Assembly (NCBI RefSeq): GCF_000720765.1
Contig: NZ_JODC01000008.1
Coordinates: 496,001-560,000, forward strand
Origin: Streptomyces sp. NRRL S-646
GTDB lineage: Bacteria; Actinomycetota; Actinomycetes; Streptomycetales; Streptomycetaceae
Reading direction: 5' to 3'
Length of the DNA stretch: 64,000 bases
In this document: positions 53,240-61,636 of the stretch, in pieces
Layout: every line of letters begins with the position of its first letter
Position numbering within the stretch: the stretch's first letter is position 1
Notes under the pieces: model-generated
Told to the model about the DNA's origin: nothing
The model's input: only the letters and a program-made list of their open reading frames with translations
The model's database searches: none
Position numbers and translations under genes: made by a program

Positions 53240-53667
53240 TTCAGTCGCGAGCGATCAGCGGGAGGCGGACGCGCTGTTCCAGGCGCGACGGCCGGCCTGC
53301 GCGCCCCGGCAGCTGGTGCCGCAGATGCCGGCCAGGATCGAGCAGGCCGGAGGGCAGCACGGGGTGCACATCGCGAACATTGCGCAAGCGGGCGACGGCG
53401 ACCTGCATCCTCTGATCATCACCGACCCTGGTGACGACAGAGCGCGGTGGCGGGCACAGGGGGCGTTCGAGCCCGTCCTCGACGGCGCGATCGCGCCGGG
53501 CGGCACGGTCACCGTGAGCACGAAGTCGGGCTGCTGAAGAAGCGCGGCATGAGCAGCGAGATCGGGCCCACGGTGGCCGAGTTGCAGCGCGGGCGAAGGC
53601 CGCGCTCGACGTGATGGGCATCCTCGATCCCGGCAAGGTCGTGGACGTCGCGGGAAAGGGCCGATGA
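53240..53667 (+). pseudogene. FAD-linked oxidase (GlcD-like) C-terminal relic
   Basis: The readings READALFQARR, PARIEQAGGQHGVHIANIAQ, AGDGDLHPLIITDPGDDRAR and GLLKKRGMSSEIGPTVAELQR match the C-terminal cap domain of D-lactate/glycolate-oxidase-like FAD enzymes (HIANIAHAGDGNLHP). The frame breaks near 53510, where the GEHGVG active-site stretch is garbled, and again near 53590. The N-terminal FAD domain is absent. The end (DVAGKGR) overlaps the start of the next relic as ATGA, so they were once an operon. Confidence 0.78.
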
Positions 53668-53815
53668 CCGTCACACTGGACGACAAGTACACGGCCGAGT
53701 CCGGGCGCACGCTCATGCCCGGCAATCCAGGCGTTGGTGCGGCTCGCCCTGGAGCAGCGCGGGCCGGACCTCGCGCAAGGGCTCAACAACGAGGTGGCTC
53801 ACCCCGCGTGGCCTG
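53664..53815 (+). pseudogene. Indolepyruvate ferredoxin oxidoreductase N-terminal relic
   Basis: MTVTLDDKYTAESGRTLMPG continues, after a frameshift near 53728, as IQALVRLALEQRGPDLAQGLN. This is the start of the large indolepyruvate ferredoxin oxidoreductase ('...YTxxxGRxxLTGIQALVRLxLxQRxxDxxxGLNTAGFVSGY'). It ends after about 45 codons. The remaining 1,100 or so codons of a normal gene are missing. Confidence 0.7.
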
Positions 53816-53853
53816 CGCCATCCACACCGCACGCACACGGAGGATGCCGACGC

Positions 53854-54711
53854 ATGACCGTCGATGCAGCGTCTGTTCGATCCACTTTCTTCGGAACGTC
53901 CTCGGTACACGTCACCGACGGTGTCTCCGGAGTCCTCATCGACGGCTTCTTCACCAGGCCGTCGCTGCTGCGAGTCGCTCTTGGGCGGCCCATCGCACCC
54001 GACCTCGGACGCATCTCCGACGCCCTGTCCCGCGGCGGCATCGAGCATCTCGACGCTTTGTTCGTCGCCCACTCCCACCACGACCACGTCATGGACTCCC
54101 CCGAGATCGTCAAGCGCGTCGGCGGCGTCCTGTACGGATCGGAGTCGACGGTGAACGTCGGCCGTGGAGCCGGTCTGGGCGAACAGGCGATGGCGTGTGT
54201 CAGCGACGGTGACAGGTACGTCTTCGGGGACTTCACGGTCCGAGTCTTCGAAGGGGCGCACAGCCCGGGCGACAGATACCCCGGTACGATCGACGAGCCG
54301 CTCGTGCCGCCGGCCAAGGCCAGTGCGTACCGGACCGGCGGCTGTTATTCGTTCCTCTTCGAGCACCCGACCGGCACGATGCTGGTCCACCCGAGTGCCA
54401 ACTTCGTCCCGAACAAGTTCGAGGGCCTGGATGTCGATCTGCTGTACCTCGGCATCGGTGCCCTGGGGGCGCAGTCCGCGCAGTTCCAGAACGACTACTG
54501 GCACCACACCGTCGAGGCCACCCGCCCCGGCCTCGTCATCCCCGTGCACTGGGATCACTTCGGACGGTCGCTCGACAAGAAGCTGCGTCCCATGCCGCGG
54601 CTCCTGGACAATTTCGCCAGGACCAGGGAACTGCTAGACCGTAAAAGCGCCGAGTCCGGCATCCACGTGCGTTTCCAGAAGCCGTACGAGACGATCAGCC
54701 CGTTCAGCTGA
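53854..54711 (+). CDS. Metallo-beta-lactamase-fold hydrolase, 285 aa
   Basis: A soluble MBL-fold metalloenzyme. The zinc motif HxHxDH is HSHHDH (residues 73-78), with further ligands likely in FEGAHSPGDRYPG and VIPVHWDHFG. It resembles the UlaG-like or lipid-hydrolase group (GVLIDGFFTRPSLLRVALGRPIAPDLGRI), not a classical beta-lactamase. No signal peptide is seen. ATG 53854 has GGAGG ten bases upstream. It follows the relics and is probably independent of them. Substrate unknown. Confidence 0.85.
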   Translation: MTVDAASVRSTFFGTSSVHVTDGVSGVLIDGFFTRPSLLRVALGRPIAPDLGRISDALSRGGIEHLDALFVAHSHHDHVMDSPEIVKRVGGVLYGSESTVNVGRGAGLGEQAMACVSDGDRYVFGDFTVRVFEGAHSPGDRYPGTIDEPLVPPAKASAYRTGGCYSFLFEHPTGTMLVHPSANFVPNKFEGLDVDLLYLGIGALGAQSAQFQNDYWHHTVEATRPGLVIPVHWDHFGRSLDKKLRPMPRLLDNFARTRELLDRKSAESGIHVRFQKPYETISPFS

Positions 54712-54800
54712 CCTGAGTCCGCCACGCCTTCAAGGCAGTGGGGGAGTGCATGCCAGGGCCCGACGTCGAGCTGATCCGAACGACAGGGCCCAAGCCTGGC

Positions 54801-56072
54801 CTAAGCCCCGGACCGGACCCGCCTGCGCACCTGGACACCCCAGACCAGCAGGGCCGCCAGGGCGATCGACACGACGGCCGTCGACATCCCGGCCTGGACG
54901 CCGACCCGCACAGTCAGGGTGCCGGCCACCAGGGCGCCGAGCGGAACACCCAGGCCCGAGGAGAGCATCCGGCGTGTGGTGTTGACCCGGCCCTGGAGCT
55001 CGGGCGGCGTCACCTCCTGGGAGTAGGTCATCGTGTTCACCAGGACGACGAGGTAGGCCGAGCCCCACACGGTCAGGGCGACCAGCGTGACCCGCCAGTC
55101 CGAGCTGAGGACGACCACCAGACCGAGCAGGGACCCGATGGGAAGCACCCCCAGGAGGAGGGGGAACGCCTCGAAACGGCGCCGTAGCCGGGGCAGCAGG
55201 AAGGATCCGCCGATGCCTCCGGCACTCCATGCCATGTACAGCAGGCCGATCCGCCCGTCGGATCCGTGGATGCCCAGCACGCGGTCGGCGAAGACGACGA
55301 GCTGGCCGATGATGGCCCCGCCGGAGAAGGACTGCAGGGTGCCGACCACCGTCATCAGACGCAGCGTCGAGTGGTGGCGGAGGAAACGGAGTCCTTCCCG
55401 GACGGACTCCCTGAACCCCGGTCGCTTCACCGCCGTCTTGTCGGACGGGGAGGTACACGTGACCGCCTTGAGGAGCAGGGCGGAGGCGGCGAAGGACAGG
55501 GCGTCCAGCGCCAGCGTGCCGGGCGGGCGGAACAGGACGATCAGACCTCCCGCCACCGCGTTCCCGGCGATGCGTACGACGGTCTGCGCTCCGTAGACGG
55601 CGCTGTTGGCCTCGGTCAGCTTGTCCTTGCCGACGATGTCGGGGACGAAGCCGTACACCCCCGCGTCGAAGAAGAGACCGAGACCGGCCGAGGCGAAGGC
55701 CACGACAAGAACCTGGCCGCCGGTCAGGATGCCCAGAGCGGAGGCGGCCGGGACGGAGGCGATACAGGCGGCGTTGAGCCAGTCGGTGAGGATCATCAGG
55801 CGGCGCCGGTCGGTCCGGTCCGCGACGGTGCCCGCGATCAGCCCGAAGACCACGTAGGGCAGGGTCGCCGAGGCCGCCACCAGGGAGACCATCAGCGGCG
55901 AGCCGGTCTCCTGGAAGGTCAGCACGGGCAGGGCCACCGTGGTGACGGCGGATCCCAGCCCGGAGACCACGCGTGACAGCCAGAACCAGCGGAAGTCGGG
56001 GACGCGGCGCAGCGGGATGTCCGGTGCTTCGGGTGTTGGATCGCCTATGTCCTTGCGGGGCAGGGAGGTCAT
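54801..56072 (-). CDS. MFS drug-type exporter, 423 aa
   Basis: A 12-helix efflux protein of the MFS_3/MFS_1 type (TM1 FRWFWLSRVVSGLGSAVTTVALPVL; loop 2-3 GTVADRTDRRRLMILTDWLNA). It belongs to the group often found near antibiotic genes, and export of a small toxic molecule is likely. ATG 56072 fits the start of homologues. The leader contains a terminator-like hairpin and a 35-codon upstream ORF whose stop overlaps this ATG, pointing to regulation by ribosome stalling or translational coupling. Confidence 0.9.
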   Translation of the reverse strand: MTSLPRKDIGDPTPEAPDIPLRRVPDFRWFWLSRVVSGLGSAVTTVALPVLTFQETGSPLMVSLVAASATLPYVVFGLIAGTVADRTDRRRLMILTDWLNAACIASVPAASALGILTGGQVLVVAFASAGLGLFFDAGVYGFVPDIVGKDKLTEANSAVYGAQTVVRIAGNAVAGGLIVLFRPPGTLALDALSFAASALLLKAVTCTSPSDKTAVKRPGFRESVREGLRFLRHHSTLRLMTVVGTLQSFSGGAIIGQLVVFADRVLGIHGSDGRIGLLYMAWSAGGIGGSFLLPRLRRRFEAFPLLLGVLPIGSLLGLVVVLSSDWRVTLVALTVWGSAYLVVLVNTMTYSQEVTPPELQGRVNTTRRMLSSGLGVPLGALVAGTLTVRVGVQAGMSTAVVSIALAALLVWGVQVRRRVRSGA

Positions 56073-56176
56073 CGCGGTCGGTGGGTCCTTTCGGTGAGAT
56101 GGTCTTCCGGCGCTTTCAACAGGAGCCGGGCGTAAAACGCGTGACACCCCATCAGCAGGTGCCGATGGGGTGTCAC
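56069..56176 (-). CDS. Putative leader ORF of the MFS exporter, 35 aa
   Basis: GTG 56176 opens VTPHRHLLMGCHAFYARLLL, then KAPEDHLTERTHRPR, ending in TGA 56071-56069, which overlaps the exporter start as ATGA. The GTG and first 12 codons lie inside the hairpin at 56140-56177, so translation of the ORF would melt it. The His/Leu/Arg-rich start is unusual for random sequence, but no clear ribosome-binding site is seen. This is an inference. Confidence 0.45.
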   Translation of the reverse strand: MTPHRHLLMGCHAFYARLLLKAPEDHLTERTHRPR

Positions 56177-56177
56177 G
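56140..56177. promoter_or_regulatory. Attenuator-like hairpin in the exporter leader
   Basis: On the minus strand CGTGACACCCCATC pairs perfectly with GATGGGGTGTCACG across a 10-nt loop and is followed by CGTTTTACG, like an intrinsic terminator. It lies 68 bp before the exporter start. An operator role is the alternative. Confidence 0.6.
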
Positions 56178-56432
56178 TGAACTCTGTGTTGCGGGTGTAT
56201 CTGTCGATACGACGACAGGTATCGAGCGAGAGGTGGAAGCTGGTTTCTCGAGACGGAACCGGCCGATCCGACGGCGGCCCGCGCCCTCCGCGGAAGCGGA
56301 CCGTGAGCGAGGGGGTTCCGGAAACCCGCAAGATCATAGCAGGCGACGGCCGGGCCGGGACCTCCTCTCGGGAGGCGCGACCGGGTTCGGGGGGCGCCGC
56401 GACGGCTTCACCCCCGGCGGGTCACGGGTCGG
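56178..56432. other. Spacer upstream of the exporter leader
   Basis: No gene is supported. A short palindrome (CGATAC...GTATCG around 56204-56223) is visible on the exporter side; the remainder is GC-rich. The exporter promoter should be here, but I could not identify it. Confidence 0.4.
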
Positions 56433-56714
56433 TCAGCTCCTCTGCTCGGACTGCCGCACCGCCTGCTCGACCTCCGCCTCGACCTCGTTGCGGGGCTTCC
56501 CGGACTCCTTCGCATACTCGGTGACCGACGTCCGCGCCTCACGGGCCAGGTCGCGCCAGGCGCGTCGGGCGGTCTCGTACGTGTCGGCCTGCTGTCCGCT
56601 CCAGCCGCTGGGCTGGGTCACCGGGCCGTACGAGTGCTGCAGCTCCTCGACCCGGAGGTGCGCCTCGTCGGCTGCGCGCTGTTTCTCGACCAGCTCGTCG
56701 AAGGTATGTGTCAC
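56433..56714 (-). CDS. Small helical hypothetical protein, 93 aa
   Basis: A charged, mostly helical protein (FDELVEKQRAADEAHLRVEELQHSYG, then ARRAWRDLAREARTSVTEYAKESGKPRNEVEAEVEQAVRQ). It is soluble, with no known motif. GTG 56714 is the likely start; the upstream frame is the antisense of the glpD gene. Its pattern resembles small coiled-coil proteins seen in Streptomyces. Function unknown. Confidence 0.65.
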   Translation of the reverse strand: MTHTFDELVEKQRAADEAHLRVEELQHSYGPVTQPSGWSGQQADTYETARRAWRDLAREARTSVTEYAKESGKPRNEVEAEVEQAVRQSEQRS

Positions 56715-56812
56715 GCAAATGGAGCATAGGCGCACATTTGCCATGGCGCGCGCCGAGCCGGTGTGCCAGGCCGGCGCCGGGCCGAGCGGACCGGCGGGCA
56801 GGCCGCGGGCTC

Positions 56813-58393
56813 TCACCCCCTCCGGGCCAAGGCCTCGCCGAGCAGTTCCCGCGCGGCGTCCAGCGCCGCGGCACGGTCCGCCGGCACCATGCCGATCCGG
56901 GTGCGGCGGTCGAGGACGTCGGACTCGTCGAGGGCGCCCTCGTGGCGCACCGCCCACAGCAGTTCGGCGGCCGTGACGGGGTGGTCCGGCAGCACCCGCT
57001 CGCCCAGTCGGGGGTCGTTCGCGCCGAGTGCAAGGACGGCCGGTGCCTCGGTGCCGTAGCGCCGTACCAGATGGCGAGGTGCCTGCACCGCGCCGAGTGC
57101 CTGAGGGGACGCGGCGCCGACGAGCGGAAGGGAGGCCGTGGGGGAGGAGCCGGCGGTGAGGCGGCGGGCGGCGACGGCGGCGTCCACGGCGTCCTCGGCC
57201 ATGCGCCGATAGGTGGTGAGCTTGCCGCCGACCACCGTGATCACGCCCTCGGACGACGTGAGCACCGCGTGCCGGCGGGAGATGTCGGCGGTCCTGGCCG
57301 CGGCTCCGGGCCCGGCCTCCGGTGCGGTGTCCAGCAGCGGGCGCAGTCCCGCGAAGGCGCCGACGACGTCCGCGCGCCGGACCGGTACGTCGAGGACCGA
57401 GCCCAGGACGTCGAGGAGGAAGCCGATGTCCGTCTCGGGCGCCTCGGGCACGTCGGGGATGTCGCCCTCGACGGGTTCGTCGGTGAGACCGACGTAGACG
57501 CGGCCGTCGCCCTGGGGCAGGACGAGGACGAAGCGGTTGGTCTCGCCGGGGATGGGGATGTGCAGCCCGGCCGGGAGAGGGCCGAGGTGCTCCGAGCGCA
57601 GGATCAGATGGGTGCCGCGCGAGGGGCGTATACGGATGCCGTCCACCAGGCCGCCCGCCCAGACACCGGAGGCGTTGATCACGGCGCGGGCCCTGATCTC
57701 CCCCTCCTCGCCGGTGAGTTCGTCGCGGACGCGGGCTCCGGAGGCGGTCAGTTCCAGCGCCCTGACGCGCGTCAGGATCCGTGCCCCGTGTGCGGCCGCG
57801 GTGCGGGCCACGGCGGTCACCAGGCGGGCGTCGTCGACGAGCCGGCCGTCCCAGGACAACAGGCCGCCGCGCAGCCCGTCGGTGCGCAGCGCGGGGGCCA
57901 GACGGCGGGTCTCCAGGGCGGAGAGCCGACGGGGCGCGGGCAGCGTGGCCCGGGCGGTGCGGGCCGTCAGGCGCAGGGTGTCGCCCGCCCGGAAGCCGGC
58001 CCACGCGAGCGCCGCCTGACCGCGGGAGACCAGCGGGGTCAGGGGCAGGACGAACGGCTGCGCGCGGACCAGGTGCGGTGCCGTGCGCTCCATCAGCACG
58101 CCCCGCTCGACCGCGCTCTCGTGGGCGACGTCGAGCTGACCGGAGGCGAGATACCGCAGCCCGCCGTGGATCAGCTTGCTGCTCCAGCGGGAGGTCCCGA
58201 AGGCCAGGTCGTGGGCGTCGACGGCGACGACGCTCAGGCCGCGCGCCGCGGCGTCCAGGGCGGCTCCGGCACCGGTGGCGCCGAGCCCGACGACGAGGGC
58301 GTCCACGGCGGGACCGCCGACGGTCTCGGCCAGTTCGCGTGAGCGCCGGGCGGCGGACAGGGACGATCCGGGGGCGGCAGGGCTGGGGCTCAA
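56813..58393 (-). CDS. glpD: Glycerol-3-phosphate dehydrogenase/oxidase, 526 aa
   Basis: A membrane-associated flavoenzyme that oxidises glycerol-3-phosphate to dihydroxyacetone phosphate. FAD motif ALVVGLGATGAGAALDAAARG; family blocks SSKLIHGGLRYLASGQLDVAHESAVER, GRVYVGLTDEPVEGD and VITVVGGKLTTYRRMAEDAVD are intact; the C-terminal DAO_C domain ends the protein. The start is probably TTG 58393, which overlaps the TetR stop as TTGA, so it is translated after tetR. It supplies DHAP, the substrate of the divergent alkyl-DHAP-synthase-like enzyme. Confidence 0.9.
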   Translation of the reverse strand: MSPSPAAPGSSLSAARRSRELAETVGGPAVDALVVGLGATGAGAALDAAARGLSVVAVDAHDLAFGTSRWSSKLIHGGLRYLASGQLDVAHESAVERGVLMERTAPHLVRAQPFVLPLTPLVSRGQAALAWAGFRAGDTLRLTARTARATLPAPRRLSALETRRLAPALRTDGLRGGLLSWDGRLVDDARLVTAVARTAAAHGARILTRVRALELTASGARVRDELTGEEGEIRARAVINASGVWAGGLVDGIRIRPSRGTHLILRSEHLGPLPAGLHIPIPGETNRFVLVLPQGDGRVYVGLTDEPVEGDIPDVPEAPETDIGFLLDVLGSVLDVPVRRADVVGAFAGLRPLLDTAPEAGPGAAARTADISRRHAVLTSSEGVITVVGGKLTTYRRMAEDAVDAAVAARRLTAGSSPTASLPLVGAASPQALGAVQAPRHLVRRYGTEAPAVLALGANDPRLGERVLPDHPVTAAELLWAVRHEGALDESDVLDRRTRIGMVPADRAAALDAARELLGEALARRG

Positions 58394-58989
58394 GTCGTGA
58401 GGGTCCTCTCCAGAATGGAGCGCAGCTCCGTGAGGAAGGCCGCGGAGGACAGGTCGGTGTCGTCCTCGTCGGTCATGGTCCGCAGGGACAGGGTGAAGGA
58501 CTGGACGATCAGCAGCAGGGAGCGGGCCTGGCGCTCGGGATGGCCGACGCGGACCGACCCGTCGGCGTGCCCTTCCTTCAGGCCGTGGGCCAGTAGCTCC
58601 AGGAGTGCGATCTGGCTGGCGCCGCGACGGTCCAGGACATAGGGGAGGAGCAGTTCGGGATCGACGTCGACGATCTTGCGGAAGAGGGGATGGTCACGGA
58701 AGGACTCCACGCCCGCCACCAGCCCTTCCACCAGCAGGCTGCGCGCGTCCGCCTCCGGTCTGCGTTCGGGTATCGCCCGCGTGGCCACGTCGACCCACTC
58801 ACGGGTCATCAGGTCTCCGACCAGCGTGCGCACATCGGGCCAGCGCCGGTACAGGGTCATCCGGGAGACGCCCGCGCGGCGGGCCACGTCGGTGAGTGTC
58901 GTACGGCGGACCCCGACGGCCAGTACGCAGTCCCGCACCGCGTCGAGCACTGCATCACTGTCCGAGCTGTTGTGACGAATAGGCGTCAT
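58390..58989 (-). CDS. TetR family repressor, 199 aa
   Basis: A TetR-type regulator. The N-terminal helix-turn-helix is VLAVGVRRTTLTDVARRAGVSRMTLYRRWPDVRTLV; the C-terminal ligand domain includes HPLFRKIVDVDPELLLPYVLDRRGASQIALLELL. An operator-like palindrome sits directly at its start codon, and glpD overlaps its stop. It likely represses both its own operon and the divergent FAD-enzyme/lipid-kinase operon; fatty acyl ligands are common in this group. Confidence 0.9.
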   Translation of the reverse strand: MTPIRHNSSDSDAVLDAVRDCVLAVGVRRTTLTDVARRAGVSRMTLYRRWPDVRTLVGDLMTREWVDVATRAIPERRPEADARSLLVEGLVAGVESFRDHPLFRKIVDVDPELLLPYVLDRRGASQIALLELLAHGLKEGHADGSVRVGHPERQARSLLLIVQSFTLSLRTMTDEDDTDLSSAAFLTELRSILERTLTT

Positions 58990-59004
58990 GTGTCACAGTG
59001 TAAC
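58990..59004. promoter_or_regulatory. TetR operator candidate
   Basis: GTGTCACAGTGTAAC, a 15-bp imperfect palindrome (5 of 7 base pairs match) touching the tetR start codon in the spacer between the divergent operons. Shape and placement are usual for TetR self-operators. Confidence 0.6.
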
Positions 59005-59081
59005 GCCTCGACGCCCTGCAGGGCCGTCGGAAGAGGGAACAGCTCGAACGGAATCGCTCGAATCGACCGGTGAGGACAGTC

Positions 59082-60680
59082 ATGGACATGCTGTGGAGTG
59101 GCTGGGGCGACCCGGCCAGGGCGACGCCGCTGCCCGACACGGTGATCGGGCTGTTGCGCGATCTGCTCGGCGTCAAGCCGCGCAGCGCCGAGCCGGTCGG
59201 CCTGGCGGACATCGCCGTTCCGGAGGGGCAGTTGGAGCCTGCGGTGCATCAGGCCCTGGTGGCGGCCGTGGGCGGCGAGGAGCACGTGCGCACCGACGCG
59301 GAGTCCCGCATCCGGCACACCCGTGGCAAGTCCACCCCCGATCTGCTGCGCATCCGGGAGGGCGACGTCGACGACACCCCGACGGCGGTGCTGCTCCCGG
59401 CCGGCCACGACGAGGTGCTCGCCGTGCTGCGCGCGTGTGCCGAACACGGCCTGCCGCTCGTCCCGTTCGGTGGCGGCACCTCCGTCGTCGGCGGACTCGC
59501 CCCCGGGCGGCAGCGCACCTTTGTCGCCCTGGACCTGCGGCGTATGGACGGTCTGCTCGCCCTCGACCCGGTCTCCCGCACCGCCACCCTGCAACCCGGC
59601 CTGCGCGCCCCGCAGGCCGAGGCGCTGCTCGCCGAACACGGCTTCACCCTCGGCCACTTCCCGCAGTCCTACGAGTGGGCCACCATCGGCGGTTTCGCCG
59701 CCACCCGCTCCAGCGGCCAGGCGTCCGCAGGTTATGGCCGCTTCGACGAGATGGTCCTCGGCCTCACCCTGGCCACCCCTGAGGGCACCATCGACACGGG
59801 CCGCGCCCCGCGCTCCGCGGCCGGACCCGACCTGCGCCAGCTCGTCCTCGGTTCGGAGGGGGCGTTCGGCGTGATCACGTCGGTGACGGTCCGTATCCGC
59901 CCGGTCCCGCAGACCCGTATCTACGAAGGCTGGCGCTTCCCCTCCTTCGCGGAAGGCGCCGCCGCACTGCGCCGGCTCGCCCAGGACGGGCCGCGCCCGA
60001 CCGTCCTGCGCCTGTCCGACGAGACCGAGACCCTGATCGGCCTCGCCCAGCCGGACGCGATCGGGTCCTCGGACGCCCAGGCGGCCGCCGGATGCACGGC
60101 GATCGCCGGATACGAGGGCACGGAGGAGGACGTCTCGTACCGCCGGGAGCGCGCCGTGGCCGTGCTGCGCGAGTGCGGCGGCACACCGCTCGGCGAGGAG
60201 CCGGGCGAGCGCTGGGCACACGGCCGCTACTCGGCCCCGTATCTGCGTGACGCCCTCCTCGACGCGGGTGCCTTCGCCGAGACGCTGGAGACGGCGGCCT
60301 TCTGGTCCCGCATCCCCGCTCTGTACTCGGCCGTACGCGACGCGCTCACCACCACACTCACCGAGGCCGGCACCCCGCCCCTGGTCATGTGCCACATCTC
60401 GCACGTCTACGAGAACGGTGCCTCGCTGTACTTCACCGTCGTCTCCGCCCAGGGCGACGACCCCGTCGCGCACTGGACCCGGGCCAAGCACGCCGCCAAC
60501 GAGGCGATCCTCGCCGCCGGCGGCACCATCACCCACCACCACGGCGTGGGCACCGACCACCGGGACTGGTACGTCCGCGAGGCCGGCCCGCTGGCCGTCG
60601 AGGCCCTGCGCGCCGTGAAGCGGCGACTGGACCCGGCCGGACTCCTCAACCCCGGCGTCCTTCTGCCCCTCGACGACTGA
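59082..60680 (+). CDS. Alkyl-DHAP synthase-like FAD-binding oxidoreductase, 532 aa
   Basis: A flavoprotein of the vanillyl-alcohol-oxidase superfamily, closest in pattern to alkyldihydroxyacetonephosphate synthase, which makes the ether bond of ether lipids. N-terminal block MLWSGWGDP resembles the start of that enzyme. The FAD domain has LVPFGGGTSVVGGLAPG and SYEWATIGGFAATRSSGQASAGYGRF; the C-terminal cap has ITHHHGVGTDHRDW, the histidine-rich active-site loop. ATG 59082 follows GAGGA. Partners are the lipid kinase downstream and glpD across the divergent promoter. True ether-lipid activity is inferred. Confidence 0.85.
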   Translation: MDMLWSGWGDPARATPLPDTVIGLLRDLLGVKPRSAEPVGLADIAVPEGQLEPAVHQALVAAVGGEEHVRTDAESRIRHTRGKSTPDLLRIREGDVDDTPTAVLLPAGHDEVLAVLRACAEHGLPLVPFGGGTSVVGGLAPGRQRTFVALDLRRMDGLLALDPVSRTATLQPGLRAPQAEALLAEHGFTLGHFPQSYEWATIGGFAATRSSGQASAGYGRFDEMVLGLTLATPEGTIDTGRAPRSAAGPDLRQLVLGSEGAFGVITSVTVRIRPVPQTRIYEGWRFPSFAEGAAALRRLAQDGPRPTVLRLSDETETLIGLAQPDAIGSSDAQAAAGCTAIAGYEGTEEDVSYRRERAVAVLRECGGTPLGEEPGERWAHGRYSAPYLRDALLDAGAFAETLETAAFWSRIPALYSAVRDALTTTLTEAGTPPLVMCHISHVYENGASLYFTVVSAQGDDPVAHWTRAKHAANEAILAAGGTITHHHGVGTDHRDWYVREAGPLAVEALRAVKRRLDPAGLLNPGVLLPLDD

Positions 60681-60733
60681 CCCTCACCCCCCTGTTCGGC
60701 AGTACCGGCCCGTCCGCCCTCGGAGGCACACCG

Positions 60734-61615
60734 ATGCGACAGTTCACCGCCGTCGTCAACCCCACCGCGGGCGGATACACCTCGGCCGCCGCGCTTCTCG
60801 CGGTGGCCCGGCTGCTGCGGGAGGCGGGCGCCGAGCTGCAGACCGAGTACAGCCGCAGCCTGGCCCACGCGCAGGAACTCGCCCGGCAGGCGGGCAGCCG
60901 GGGCCGGGTGGTGCTCGCCGTCGGCGGTGACGGCATCGCCGGCGGCATCGGCGGCGCCCTCAGCGGCACCGGCGCCGTACTCGGCCTGGTCCCGGCCGGC
61001 CGCGGCAACGACTTCGCCCGAGCACTCGAACTCCCCACGGCACCCCCGGAGTTGGCCGAGGTGCTGCTCCACCACGAACCGCGCGCGGTGGACACCATCG
61101 AGGTCGAGTCGGCCGTCCACGACCGCACGGTCGTCCTCGGCAGCGTGTACGCGGGCGTCGACGCCCTCGCCAACCGCCACGCCAACCACGCCAAACTCCT
61201 GCGGGGCGCGGCCTCCTACTACGCCGGCGGCCTGAGGGCCGTCACCACCTGGCGGCCGGCGCACTACCGGGTCACCGTCGACGGCAAGGAACACCGGCAC
61301 ACCGGCTACACGGTGGTGGCCGCCAACTCCGGCTACTACGGCTCCGGCCGGCTCATCGCCCCCGACGCCCGCGTGGACGACGGCCTCCTGGACGTGGTGA
61401 TGATCAGCGAGGCACCCCGGCGGCTCTTCTTCGCCCTGATGAACGAACTCAAGACGGGCACCCATGTCAACCGGCCGCAGGTGCGCATCCTGCGCGGCCG
61501 GGAGATCACCATCTCCGCCGACCGTGACGTGCCCTACGGCGCCGACGGCGAGGTCGAGGCCGTCCTGCCCGTCACGGTCAGAGTGCTGCCGGGAGCGCTG
61601 CGGGTGCTGTGCTGA
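60734..61615 (+). CDS. Diacylglycerol-kinase-family lipid kinase, 293 aa
   Basis: A soluble or peripherally bound lipid kinase (DAGK_cat fold). The start is the ATP-binding MRQFTAVVNPTAGGYTSAAALL; the conserved catalytic block is VLAVGGDGIAGGIGGALSGTGAVLGLVPAGRGNDFARAL. The last block ending ADGEVEAVLPV is the normal C-terminal strand region. It lies 53 bp after the FAD enzyme in the same direction, and would phosphorylate a (possibly ether-linked) diacylglycerol or a related lipid. Confidence 0.9.
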   Translation: MRQFTAVVNPTAGGYTSAAALLAVARLLREAGAELQTEYSRSLAHAQELARQAGSRGRVVLAVGGDGIAGGIGGALSGTGAVLGLVPAGRGNDFARALELPTAPPELAEVLLHHEPRAVDTIEVESAVHDRTVVLGSVYAGVDALANRHANHAKLLRGAASYYAGGLRAVTTWRPAHYRVTVDGKEHRHTGYTVVAANSGYYGSGRLIAPDARVDDGLLDVVMISEAPRRLFFALMNELKTGTHVNRPQVRILRGREITISADRDVPYGADGEVEAVLPVTVRVLPGALRVLC

Positions 61616-61636
61616 GCGCTGAACTAGGGTGCGGGT

